64,000 bases of DNA, taken from positions 16,894 to 80,893 of the forward strand of contig CAZPGZ010000014.1 in the NCBI GenBank assembly GCA_964586075.1. Reading direction: 5' to 3'. Positions 44,541 through 53,353 of the stretch are shown in pieces. The position numbers and the translations under genes are program-made. This stretch comes from JBAZLV01 sp964586075. GTDB taxonomy: Bacteria; Nitrospirota; UBA9217. Position 1 is the stretch's first letter, and the number at the start of each line of letters is the position of its first letter. The notes below the pieces were generated by a model. The model searched no databases, was not told where the DNA came from, and saw only the letters and a program-made list of their open reading frames with translations.

Positions 44541-45485
44541 ATGAAACCAATCGATAACCAGCAGAAAAAAGAAAGTAGCAACCGTGTTTATGATTGCATA
44601 ATCATCGGCGCGGGGCCAGGCGGTCTGCAGGCGGCAATCTATCTGGGGCGCTACAACAGGGACGTCCTTGTCCTGGACCGGGGCGGAGGAAGGACATGGC
44701 ACGCGCAGCACATTGAAAACGTTCTGACCCACCCGGAAATCGCGGGGCGGGAGATCATAGAGCGTGGAATTGAACAGGCAAAACAGTTCAATGTGCTGGT
44801 TGAGCACGTGCGCGTAACGGCGGTGAAGAAGGATGAAGTATTCACCGTCCTCACCGAAAGAACGGTATTTCGCACGAAATTCGTCATAGCAGCATCCGGC
44901 GTGTACGACATTATCCCACCCATCGAAAATGTGCATCGGTTCCTGGGAACAAGCTATTTCACCTGTATTGATTGCGATGGATACAAAACCAGGAACAAAA
45001 AGGTCATCGTTATCGGCAGTTCGCTCCATGCCTACAGCCTCGCACTCATTGCAAAACGGATATTCACCAGTGACGTCACTTTCATTCCCTATCAATTCAA
45101 CCTTGTGCAGTCATTTGCAGAGGTGTTGCGCGACGAAGGTGTTGCGCTGATTCCTAAAAAACCCGTGCGCATCATCGGCGGGAGTGCGATCGAGGCACTG
45201 GAGCTTGAGGACGGAGAACGCATCCCTTGCGAAGCCATCATGTCTCATTTTGGCTTCAGGCTGAACGATGAGTATCTGACAGGACTTGATTTGCAGAAGG
45301 ACGCTGTTCGGTTCAAATACGTCACGAACAGCGCGTATGAGTCATCATTGGGGGGCCTTTACATCGTGGGGCCGCTCAATACCGGCCATGATCAGGTCAT
45401 TATTGCCGCCGGAGAAGGAGCGGTCGCGGCGCTGGACATCAACAAGCGCCTGCTGGAAGAGATGTGGGGAAAACGCCATCCATGA
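44541..45485 (+). CDS. thioredoxin-reductase-like FAD/NAD(P) oxidoreductase
   Basis: 314 residues. The FAD-binding motif is IIGAGPGGLQAAIYLGRY near residue 17. The redox pair is CIDC in YFTCIDCDGYK at about residues 138-141, the place of CATC in thioredoxin reductase. A second Rossmann region begins VIVIGSSLHAYSLALI, where the usual GGGxSA is replaced by GSSLHA, which weakens the case for normal NADPH binding. The C-terminal FAD segment is GLYIVGPLNTGHDQVIIAAGEG. It may act on thioredoxin, on a related dithiol protein or on another acceptor. It starts 103 bases after the amino-acid ATPase. Confidence 0.82.
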   Translation: MKPIDNQQKKESSNRVYDCIIIGAGPGGLQAAIYLGRYNRDVLVLDRGGGRTWHAQHIENVLTHPEIAGREIIERGIEQAKQFNVLVEHVRVTAVKKDEVFTVLTERTVFRTKFVIAASGVYDIIPPIENVHRFLGTSYFTCIDCDGYKTRNKKVIVIGSSLHAYSLALIAKRIFTSDVTFIPYQFNLVQSFAEVLRDEGVALIPKKPVRIIGGSAIEALELEDGERIPCEAIMSHFGFRLNDEYLTGLDLQKDAVRFKYVTNSAYESSLGGLYIVGPLNTGHDQVIIAAGEGAVAALDINKRLLEEMWGKRHP

Positions 45486-45556
45486 CCACGCAAAAGATCG
45501 TCGATTATTTCCTCGGTCCTTTGCTCCGGATATCAGCGCGATGCATCATTTGCGAT

Positions 45557-48151
45557 TCAGGAATCCAGAACAGTTCGTATTTTTGACAGCAGGACCTTCG
45601 GCGGCACGGGCTTGTTGATCAAGGTTGTTTTCTCGGGGATTGTTCCGCCCTGAACCAGCATCTGTGCTGTATATCCGCTCGAAAAAATGATTTTGATGTC
45701 CGGTCTGATTTTTCTGATTGCTTCGTAAGCTTCCCTGCCGCTTTTTTTAGGCATGATTACATCAAGAATTACCAGATTGATGGCTTCTTTGTGATCGCTG
45801 AATTTTTGTATCGCGTCTTCCCCATCGCGTGCGGTGATGACGGTATACCCCTGCTGGCTGAGTATAATCTCCGTAAGCTTGCTTACTTTTTCGTCATCTT
45901 CCGCCACGAGAATGGTTTCCGTTCCCCCCATGGGCAGAGCCGCCTCTGTCTCTGTTTCGCGGAAAGCGTTTTTTCCCGAGTGCGCCACCGGAAGATATAT
46001 ATGAACGCAGGTGCCGTTTCCAGGTTCGCTGTAGAAGGTTATGTATCCGTCATGCTGCTTTATGATGCCGTATACCATGGCAAGCCCTAGGCCGGTTCCT
46101 TTTCCCGGTTCCTTGGTCGTGAAAAACGGATCGAAGACTTTTTCCAGCGTTTCCTTCGTCATGCCCGTTCCGGTATCGTATACTGAAATCAACGCGTAGG
46201 TCCCCGGCTTGCCGGTGCCGTGAGCACGGATAAAGTACTGATCCAGTTCCACCACCTTTGTGCGGAAGACAAGTTTACCGCCTTGCGGCATAGCGTCCCG
46301 CGCATTGGTCGCCAGATTCATGAGTACCTGTTCCAACTGACTGGCGTCAGCCAGGGTGATGATTTCTTTGTCCGCAAGGTCGGTGGTCATTTCAATGTCT
46401 TCACCGATGATCCGGGAAAGCAGTTTCTTGAATTTCAGGATAAGATCATTAATGTTCAGCAGGGAGGGATTCATTACCTGCTTCCTGCTGAAGGCCAGGA
46501 GGCTCCGGGTGACTTCGGCAGCCCTGCCGCCGGCCGTCAGTATCTGTTCTGCGTATTCCCGGGCTGTTGCATCAGTACCGATTTTTCTCTTGAGAAGTTC
46601 TCCATATCCCAGTATTGCTGAAAGAACATTATTGAAATCGTGCGCGATGCCGCCGGCAAGCTGGCCGACCGCCTCCATTTTTTGCGCCTGCTTGAGTTGC
46701 TGCTCAAGTCTTTTGCGTTCGGTGATGTCGTGGTTTATCCCGCGATATGCAATGATAACGCCTTCGTCGTTCCGCAGCGCGGTGACTGTGGAAAGGACCG
46801 TCAGCTTTCTTCCGTCTTTCCTCTTGAATTCCAATTCATAATCCTTGACGAAGCCTCTTTCTTCAAGGACTTGCATATATGCTTTTCTGTCTTCGGGATT
46901 TACAAAGATATCGGTATTGATGTCCAGACGCAGCATTTCCTCTTTCGAGGCATAGCCAAGCAAGTCTATAGCCGCCGGGTTCACATCAAGATATCTTCCT
47001 TGCGGAGTGCTGATGAATATTGCATCTTTGGATTCTTCGAAAAGTGTCCGGTAGTTTTTTTCCGATTTTTTGCGCTCTTCGCTCTGGCGTTCAAGTGCTT
47101 CCGCCATTCGGTTAAAACTGTCGCCCATCTGGCTTATTTCGTCATGATGTCCGGCTGCGTTCACCCGGACACCCAGATTCCCCTGCGAAATATCGTCCGT
47201 GGCTTTTGTGAGTACTTTCATGCGGCGCAGGATGAAATAGTTCCCCCCGATCCACGCGACGGCAAGGGTCAGCCCGGCTATAATCAGCAGCGTCAGGAGG
47301 CTTTTCATCAGTGTCTGATTTATCTTAAAAAACGCCGAGGCGCGGGAGGTCCCGAACACAACATGCATACCGTTGTCTGTGCCCTGCACCGGAGTGAACC
47401 CATAAATCCGCCACGTATCGTCCACACCCCTGTCTACGCTCATGCCCTCGTTCTGTGTCTTGATTGCCTGAGCGAGGCTATACTTGGCAACGCTTTTTCC
47501 CATCCAGGCATCGGGGTCAGGATAGCGATAGAGGAGCGTTCCACTGTGGTCCACTACGGTCAGAGTAGACTGCTCCGGCAACTTTATTTTATTCAATTGT
47601 TCCTTGAACCAAGCAAGGTCAATGGCGACATATACAACGGCTTTCAGAACATGCGTTTTATCAAGTACCGGCGATGCCAGCAGAATTGTCGGCCTATTAT
47701 CGATCCTCGACAGTTGATACTCGCCGAGCGTCAGCTGTTTTTTGAGAACCGCGGTTTGAAAATAAAGCCGATCCGAGACATTTACCTTTTTCTTGAGGGG
47801 GGTAGCGCTGCAAAAAATATTGCCCTTGAGGTCTATCGCCGCAATATTGCCGTACATGGGCAATTTCTTTTTGAAATCGGCGAAATAGGCGTTGCACGAC
47901 GCAGCGTCATGGTTTTGGACGGCAGGCAGCTCTGAGAGGACTTCAAGGATCTGGTGGGCGCCTTCTAAAAGCTGTTCAATATTATTGGCGGCCAGTTTTG
48001 CTGTCCGCATTGTTTCTGCGCGTATTTCTACCTCTTTTTGGTTTCGCTGCTCCGAGGCGGTGTATACCAGAAGCCCGAGGGTCGGAATAATGGCAAGAAT
48101 GACCAATATCAAAAGGCGGGCGCGAAGGCTTGAAGAAAAAAAAGAAGGCAT
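45557..48151 (-). CDS. hybrid sensor histidine kinase with Cache, HAMP, PAS and receiver domains
   Basis: 864 residues from the ATG at 48151. Order: a membrane helix (10-30), an extracellular double-Cache sensor (about 35-285), a second helix (about 290-312), HAMP (RMKVLTKATDDISQGNL), PAS (NYRTLFEESKDAIFI), a HisKA domain with the phospho-His in GGIAHDFNNVLSAI, an HATPase domain (NLATNARDAM, DTGTGMTKE, GTGLGLAMVYGI) and a C-terminal receiver (LVAEDDEK, Asp in VILDVIMP, Lys in NKPVPP). The ligand is probably a small molecule seen outside the membrane. No output regulator lies next to it. It is convergent with the flavin oxidoreductase. Confidence 0.93.
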   Translation of the reverse strand: MPSFFSSSLRARLLILVILAIIPTLGLLVYTASEQRNQKEVEIRAETMRTAKLAANNIEQLLEGAHQILEVLSELPAVQNHDAASCNAYFADFKKKLPMYGNIAAIDLKGNIFCSATPLKKKVNVSDRLYFQTAVLKKQLTLGEYQLSRIDNRPTILLASPVLDKTHVLKAVVYVAIDLAWFKEQLNKIKLPEQSTLTVVDHSGTLLYRYPDPDAWMGKSVAKYSLAQAIKTQNEGMSVDRGVDDTWRIYGFTPVQGTDNGMHVVFGTSRASAFFKINQTLMKSLLTLLIIAGLTLAVAWIGGNYFILRRMKVLTKATDDISQGNLGVRVNAAGHHDEISQMGDSFNRMAEALERQSEERKKSEKNYRTLFEESKDAIFISTPQGRYLDVNPAAIDLLGYASKEEMLRLDINTDIFVNPEDRKAYMQVLEERGFVKDYELEFKRKDGRKLTVLSTVTALRNDEGVIIAYRGINHDITERKRLEQQLKQAQKMEAVGQLAGGIAHDFNNVLSAILGYGELLKRKIGTDATAREYAEQILTAGGRAAEVTRSLLAFSRKQVMNPSLLNINDLILKFKKLLSRIIGEDIEMTTDLADKEIITLADASQLEQVLMNLATNARDAMPQGGKLVFRTKVVELDQYFIRAHGTGKPGTYALISVYDTGTGMTKETLEKVFDPFFTTKEPGKGTGLGLAMVYGIIKQHDGYITFYSEPGNGTCVHIYLPVAHSGKNAFRETETEAALPMGGTETILVAEDDEKVSKLTEIILSQQGYTVITARDGEDAIQKFSDHKEAINLVILDVIMPKKSGREAYEAIRKIRPDIKIIFSSGYTAQMLVQGGTIPEKTTLINKPVPPKVLLSKIRTVLDS

Positions 48152-48386
48152 GATTTTATCACTATCTGTTGGGTAACACAACACCAATCGGGAGAAAGAA
48201 GTGCTTACCTCCAGTCTTCTTTTCGCTCCAGGAAATAATGCCAATATACTACTCTACCTGCATGAATAAATAAAGTGAAAAAAATCTGCTTTTTGTTGCC
48301 AGCCAGCCGCAGAATTTGCAAGGATAATCAGACAGTTCAGGCTGTCATGTCTTGCAGTTTTAGTTTACGTTGGCATCGAAACATAT

Positions 48387-49043
48387 TTATGGCTTTAACT
48401 GTACGGCGACCTGGAGCGTAAGCGTATGGCTTCCGTTTTTTACGATAATCTGCGCTTTACCGGCCCCACGGGCAGTTACATATCCTTGCGAATTTACTAA
48501 GACAATGGTTTTATTTGTGCTGTCATAGGTTGTTCCTGATTCTTCTGCGGTAACATCCCGCTCCATCCCGTCCGAATACCGTCCGTAGATGGACAGCTTG
48601 GTCACTGCGTAGGGCCGCATCACAAGCTGCTTTTGATTATCTTCCGACCGAAGGCCCAGAAGCATGACTGATCCGGGAAGTTTCACAAAAATAGCGGTTG
48701 TCGCCTCTGGTGGAGCGGCGGCTTCCTGGCCGGAAATTTTCCCCGTTGCAGTAATCGTCACAGGGCCGACATAGTCCGGAGGCAACTGCAGCGCCCACGC
48801 AAACGGCGGTTTCAGCAGGTACTGAGCACCCAAAATTTTTCCTTTTTCTCCGTACGCGATAAACATAACCCCGGCCAACTGCCCAGCATGAGCCGGTTCC
48901 AGCGAGGTCTGCACCAGGCTCCCTGCCTCGACGATCGTTTTGGGTGCAGGGGTGGTGATAGAGAAACCAGATGCTTCTCCCTGAAACTGTACGACAGCGA
49001 GCAGAAAAAATATAACAGCCGCACCAATGATTTTATCTCTCAT
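48387..49043 (-). CDS. exported Big2 (bacterial Ig-like) protein
   Basis: 218 residues from the ATG at 49043, which has GAGGGAG upstream. Residues 1-25 form a signal peptide. The C-terminal 80 residues fit a Big2/invasin-like Ig domain: a KLSIYGRYSDGMERDVT start, then SQGYVTARGAGKAQIIV and a repeated-strand end. The first half (SGFSITTPAPKTIVEAGS, LPPDYVGPVTITATG) is another beta-sandwich. It is the last gene of a leftward unit with an ABC-2 exporter, so it may be carried, anchored or assisted by that exporter. Confidence 0.75.
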   Translation of the reverse strand: MRDKIIGAAVIFFLLAVVQFQGEASGFSITTPAPKTIVEAGSLVQTSLEPAHAGQLAGVMFIAYGEKGKILGAQYLLKPPFAWALQLPPDYVGPVTITATGKISGQEAAAPPEATTAIFVKLPGSVMLLGLRSEDNQKQLVMRPYAVTKLSIYGRYSDGMERDVTAEESGTTYDSTNKTIVLVNSQGYVTARGAGKAQIIVKNGSHTLTLQVAVQLKP

Positions 49044-49106
49044 AATCTCCCTCTTGCATAGAGTTTTCCGCATTGAAAAAAGCTGCATAATACCATCGGA
49101 CTTCGA

Positions 49107-50114
49107 TTATTCCCATCGGAAAATTATGGATCCGATGGAAAGAAAAATTGCCGTCATGATCACAAGAACCGCTAGGTGAGGCGCAATGTCCATAAAGCCG
49201 GCCCCTTCGGTCATGATCGCGCGGGCGCCGTCAACAACGTGGGTGAGCGGCAGAAACTGAGCGATTTTCTGGATAACAGGATTTGTGCCTTCGAGCGAAA
49301 ACCAGACGCCCGAAAGCAGCATCATGGGCCAGGTAAGAAGGTTCAGGATGCCGCCTGCAAGCTCTTCGCTCGACAACCGGGCGGCAACGAGCAGGCCGAG
49401 CGATATCAGGCAAATTGCTCCGATGACGGAAACCAGAAATAGGTTCACATATGAGCCGCGCATCTGAAAGTGAATGAAATAATCGCAGCCCACGTAGACG
49501 GCCACGGTAATCGTCTGGATCAGGAGCAGCCGCGACATCATCTGGGCGAGCAGGAACTCAAACGGCCGGAGCGGAGTTGCTTTCAGGCGTTTTAGAAATC
49601 CATTCTTGCGGTACCGTACGATCACATATCCTACTCCGAAAAGACAGCTGAACATCATGTTCATGGCAAGGATGCCTGGAACAACCCAGTCTACGTATCG
49701 GATCTCGCGCCCCTGGACCGTCAGCCGTTCATAAGCTGTATTCGAAGTTCCTTTGAGCAAGTGTTCGAGTACGTATCCGTTCGGTGCGTTTTCATTGATC
49801 CAGTAACGCTTCCCGGAATGGAGATCAATCAGCATGTCGAGCTGAAAATGCGCAACCTTATCGACGGCTTTGTCCAGATCTTCAACCGGAATGAACTGAA
49901 CGTACTTCATCTCGAAAAAAGCGGTTTCTGCCGGTTGCAGGGCGGCGATATTGCCCCTGACACCGACCTTGAACATCGGTTTGGGTTCTCCGGAAAAGAC
50001 GACGGCAAACCCGAGAACAAGCAGAAGCGGAAATAAGATATTCCAGCCGAACGACGACTTGTCTCTGATAAACTCCATGTTCCTGGCATGCAGGATGGCC
50101 AAAAAACGTTTCAT
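49107..50114 (-). CDS. ABC-2-type exporter permease
   Basis: 335 residues. One N-terminal helix, a periplasmic domain of about 130 residues, then five membrane helices at the C terminus. This is the YhhJ/DrrB-like ABC-2 layout. FLKRLKATPLRPFEFLLAQ and the GGILNLLTWPMMLLSGVWFSLE segment are typical. It begins 21 bases after the ATPase stop. Substrates in the family include drugs, polysaccharides and lipids. Confidence 0.88.
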   Translation of the reverse strand: MKRFLAILHARNMEFIRDKSSFGWNILFPLLLVLGFAVVFSGEPKPMFKVGVRGNIAALQPAETAFFEMKYVQFIPVEDLDKAVDKVAHFQLDMLIDLHSGKRYWINENAPNGYVLEHLLKGTSNTAYERLTVQGREIRYVDWVVPGILAMNMMFSCLFGVGYVIVRYRKNGFLKRLKATPLRPFEFLLAQMMSRLLLIQTITVAVYVGCDYFIHFQMRGSYVNLFLVSVIGAICLISLGLLVAARLSSEELAGGILNLLTWPMMLLSGVWFSLEGTNPVIQKIAQFLPLTHVVDGARAIMTEGAGFMDIAPHLAVLVIMTAIFLSIGSIIFRWE

Positions 50115-50135
50115 AGTATCTGCTTCCCGATATGC

Positions 50136-51020
50136 TCAACTCCGCAGATGTTTGCCGGTGAGCGCAATAAACAGGTCTTCCAGGCTCCATGACCGCATGT
50201 TCATGCGCGACAGTGAAACACCGTTGTCCAGGAGCTTTCTGATTATTCCGTCGATATCGTGTGTCTGTATCTCCCGCCAGCCGGGCTGGCTTGAAGCGCG
50301 AAATTCCGTCCAACCATTGTTGCCGGTCAGATCCTCCTCCGGGATCTGCAGCACAACATCGCCGAAGTGCTCTTTCAGCAACTGTTCCGGTGTCCCCTGC
50401 GCAATGATTTTGCCCTTGTCCATGAAGGCGATTTCGTCGCAGAGAGTATACGCTTCCTCCATATAGTGCGTTGTAAGAACAATGGTTTTTTTACGTGACT
50501 TGATAAGATTGATCAAGTCCCAGAAATTCCGGCGGGATTGCGGATCGAGTCCGGTCGTGGGTTCATCGAGGAACAACACTTCCGGATCGTTGATCAGCGC
50601 GAGGGCCATAAGCAGCCGCTGGCGCTGTCCGCCCGAAAGCTTGCGTGTGTCACGGTCAAGAAACTCATCAAGGCTGCAGAGCCGGATGATTTCTTGCAGA
50701 GGCATGGAATGGGGATACAGTTCTCTGAACAGTTTCAGTGTTTCTTTGACAGTCAGGAATTCTTGGAGCGAGGTCACCTGAAACTGAATTCCGGCTTCCT
50801 TGCGGAATGTTTGGCCTGCAGGCGCGCCTTTGTAGAGTGTAAATCCGGAATCCGCCGGTTTAATGCCTTCGATTATCTCAATGAGCGTTGTTTTTCCAGC
50901 GCCGTTCGGACCCAGCAGTCCAAAGCAGATGCCCTGCGCGATGGAGAGGGTCACGCCGTCCACGGCCCGGACGCCGGGATAGATTTTTGCGAGGTTGTGT
51001 GTTTCGATTATCGGTGCCAT
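50136..51020 (-). CDS. ABC-2-type exporter ATP-binding subunit
   Basis: 294 residues. The ATG at 51020 has AGGAAC nearby and gives the usual IIETHNLAKIYPGVRAVDGV beginning; an in-frame start at 51239 would add 73 unlikely residues. Walker A is GPNGAGKTT, the signature is LSGGQRQRLLMALAL, Walker B is VLFLDEPTTGLDP and the H-loop is TTHYMEEA. It heads a three-gene leftward unit with the permease and the Big2 protein. It is divergent from the dioxygenase gene. Confidence 0.92.
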   Translation of the reverse strand: MAPIIETHNLAKIYPGVRAVDGVTLSIAQGICFGLLGPNGAGKTTLIEIIEGIKPADSGFTLYKGAPAGQTFRKEAGIQFQVTSLQEFLTVKETLKLFRELYPHSMPLQEIIRLCSLDEFLDRDTRKLSGGQRQRLLMALALINDPEVLFLDEPTTGLDPQSRRNFWDLINLIKSRKKTIVLTTHYMEEAYTLCDEIAFMDKGKIIAQGTPEQLLKEHFGDVVLQIPEEDLTGNNGWTEFRASSQPGWREIQTHDIDGIIRKLLDNGVSLSRMNMRSWSLEDLFIALTGKHLRS

Positions 51021-51203
51021 ACTGTTCCTAATCCGTAAAAGTACAGTAACATGCTGTTTTTTTACTGTCAAGTATACCTGAAATATCCGCCAATCTCTGC
51101 GAGAGAATCTTCCGTTCCTGTCAGAAGGAGACTCCACTTCTTGATTTATGCAGCGAAGTAGGATATCGTATATATAATGGGTTCCGCAGAAGGAGCGAAG
51201 GTA

Positions 51204-52001
51204 ATGGGTATGAAAATGCCGGTACTCTTTATCGGGCATGGTTCGCCGATGAATATTATTCTGACCAACAGCTATACCAGACGTCTTGTCTCACTGGGGA
51301 AGCGCATTCCGCAGCCCCGGGCGATTCTGGTTGTCTCAGCGCACTGGCTTACGCAAGGAAGTTTCGTGGCATGCACGGACCGTCCCCGGACGATCCATGA
51401 TTTTTATGGGTTCCCGGAAGAGCTTTACCAGATGCGCTATCTTTGCCCCGGTTCTCCTGCTGATGCGTGGTTTGTTGCGGAATCGGCACGGACTGCACCG
51501 GTCGTCTGCGATGGGGGCTGGGGGCTTGACCATGCTGCATGGGCTGTATTGAAACATATGTATCCGGCGGCGGATATTCCCGTGTTCGAGATGAGCCTTG
51601 ATTATACCTACAATGAGTGGCATCCAAAACCGATCCGGTATCACTACGAACTCGCGAAAGAACTCAGGGCGCTCCGCGAAAAGGGCGTCCTGATAATCGG
51701 GAGCGGAAATATCGTGCACAACCTCTCGCTGATTGATTTTGGTGATATGGACGCGGAGCCGTTTCCATGGGCACAGGAATTCGACGAACAGGTGAAGGCA
51801 AACCTCCTTGCCGGAAATCATCATGATTTGATCAACTACCGGAATATGGGAAAAGCTTCGGAGCTTGCCGTTCCGAGCCTGGATCATTATCTTCCGATGA
51901 TTTATGCGATCGCACTTCAGGACAAAAATGAACCGCTTACCTTCATCCACGAAGGATTTCAAAACGCCTCCATATCCATGAGATGTTTTCAAATCGGCTG
52001 A
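51204..52001 (+). CDS. extradiol ring-cleavage dioxygenase (DODA/YgiD type)
   Basis: 265 residues from an ATG at 51204, behind GAAGGAGCGAAGG. Zinc-binding and catalytic histidines are visible: His12 in FIGHGSPMN, His47 in VVSAHW, the His of GSGNIVHNL and the His of LDHYLPM. This matches the class III dioxygenase fold of YgiD and DOPA 4,5-dioxygenases, which open catecholic rings. The natural substrate is unknown. A TATAAT at 51173-51178 may be the -10 element, but no -35 sits at the right distance. An MFS gene follows after 82 bases. Confidence 0.9.
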   Translation: MGMKMPVLFIGHGSPMNIILTNSYTRRLVSLGKRIPQPRAILVVSAHWLTQGSFVACTDRPRTIHDFYGFPEELYQMRYLCPGSPADAWFVAESARTAPVVCDGGWGLDHAAWAVLKHMYPAADIPVFEMSLDYTYNEWHPKPIRYHYELAKELRALREKGVLIIGSGNIVHNLSLIDFGDMDAEPFPWAQEFDEQVKANLLAGNHHDLINYRNMGKASELAVPSLDHYLPMIYAIALQDKNEPLTFIHEGFQNASISMRCFQIG

Positions 52002-52083
52002 TCCGAAGTCCGCTTCCCAGAACAAGGGCATGATAGTGACAATCGTAAAATTCAGAATTAATGAATGAGAAAAGGTGCGTGCA

Positions 52084-53319
52084 GTGCGGAAAAACAACGG
52101 TAAAATCGAGTATCGCGCGTGGGTGGTTTTTGCAACGGCAATCTGCATCAATCTGACCCTCGGGGTCAACTATTCCTGGAGCGTGTTTAAAAAAGCACTG
52201 GTCAATGACTGGCATTGGACAAACGTGCAGGCCTCACTGCCCTACACGGTTTATGCGACCATTTTTTCGCTTGTTATGGTTTTTGCAGGAAGAATGCAGG
52301 ACAAAGTGGGACCCCGGAAAGTGGCCACACTGGGGGGGGGCATCGTAGGAATAGGATTGATCTCCTGCAGTTTTACCACAACTCCGTTGCTTATGGGATG
52401 CGCTTACGGACTGACCGGAATCGGTTACAGCCTTGCTTTCTCCACGACAATGCCCGCAAGCGTCAAATGGTTTCCTCCCGGGAAAAAAGGGTTGATTACC
52501 GGCATTGTGGTCAGCGGCTCGGCACTGGCTTCGGCCTATTTCTCTCCTCTGGTCAACTGGCTGGTCGGTCTCTACGGCATTGCCCAAGCTTTTTTGGTGT
52601 TGGGAATCGGGGTCTCTCTGGTTATTACGGTGATGGCGCAGTTTTTAACGAATCCTCCCCCGGGCCATCAGCTGCAATCCGGAAACAACGGTACTGTTGC
52701 CAGCGGAACGGCAGCTGTCGCTGCACCACGGGAAGTTGACTGGAGAGGAATGATCAGAACGGAAGTATTTTACAAGCTGTGGCTCATGTATTTTTTTACC
52801 GCTTCTGCGGGTTTGATGATCATCGGGCATATTGCCACGATTGCGCAGACGCAGGCGTCCTGGGAAAACGGATTCTATCTCATTATCGTGTTCGCCGTGT
52901 TGAACACGATCGGCAGATTGATCTCGGGCTATGTTTCCGACACGTATGGGCGGCCGAAAATACTGATGGTCGTGTTTTTGCTGCAGGCTGCCAACCTGAT
53001 TTTTTTCGAGAGCTATACAACCCCGGCCCTTCTTGTGCTCGGTACGGTAGTGACCGGTATTTGCTACGGCGCATCTTTCGCGCTGTTTCCGCTCGCGACT
53101 GCGGACTACTACGGCCTGAAACATCTCGGCGGCAATTATGGCCTGGTGTTTACAGCCTGGGGTTTTGCCGGTCTTCTTGGTCCTTTGGCGGCCGGCTGGG
53201 CGGTTGACCTGACCGGGACATATTCCATCGCATATATGCTCTCAGCTGCAACGCTTTTTATCGCACTTGCGCTGCTCATGACGATGAAATCAAAGACCGG
53301 CGGGCATGGGCGTACGTGA
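52084..53319 (+). CDS. MFS exchanger of the OFA (oxalate/formate antiporter) family
   Basis: 411 residues from a GTG at 52084, eight bases after AAAAGG; a GTG at 52075 overlaps that site. Twelve membrane helices. The OFA pattern is clear: NLTLGVNYSWSVFKKALV in helix 1, GRMQDKVGPRKVATLGG in the A-motif, GIGYSLAFSTTMPASVKWFPPGKKGLITGIVVSG, and GYVSDTYGRPKILMV in the second half. Family members exchange small carboxylates such as oxalate and formate. Its position after a ring-cleaving dioxygenase makes uptake of an aromatic-derived acid another option. Confidence 0.9.
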   Translation: MRKNNGKIEYRAWVVFATAICINLTLGVNYSWSVFKKALVNDWHWTNVQASLPYTVYATIFSLVMVFAGRMQDKVGPRKVATLGGGIVGIGLISCSFTTTPLLMGCAYGLTGIGYSLAFSTTMPASVKWFPPGKKGLITGIVVSGSALASAYFSPLVNWLVGLYGIAQAFLVLGIGVSLVITVMAQFLTNPPPGHQLQSGNNGTVASGTAAVAAPREVDWRGMIRTEVFYKLWLMYFFTASAGLMIIGHIATIAQTQASWENGFYLIIVFAVLNTIGRLISGYVSDTYGRPKILMVVFLLQAANLIFFESYTTPALLVLGTVVTGICYGASFALFPLATADYYGLKHLGGNYGLVFTAWGFAGLLGPLAAGWAVDLTGTYSIAYMLSAATLFIALALLMTMKSKTGGHGRT

Positions 53320-53353
53320 ATCTGCAGGATTGGCTGGGGAAAAGGGTGGGGAG

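Noticed and set aside
46640..47935. 431-codon frame antisense to the sensor kinase
   Set aside because: The kinase has intact Cache, HAMP, PAS, HisKA and HATPase domains; the antisense product has no recognisable domain.
51141..51178. Promoter TTGATT/TATAAT before the dioxygenase gene
   Set aside because: The two elements are 26 bases apart, too far for a normal sigma70 promoter; only the -10 is plausible.
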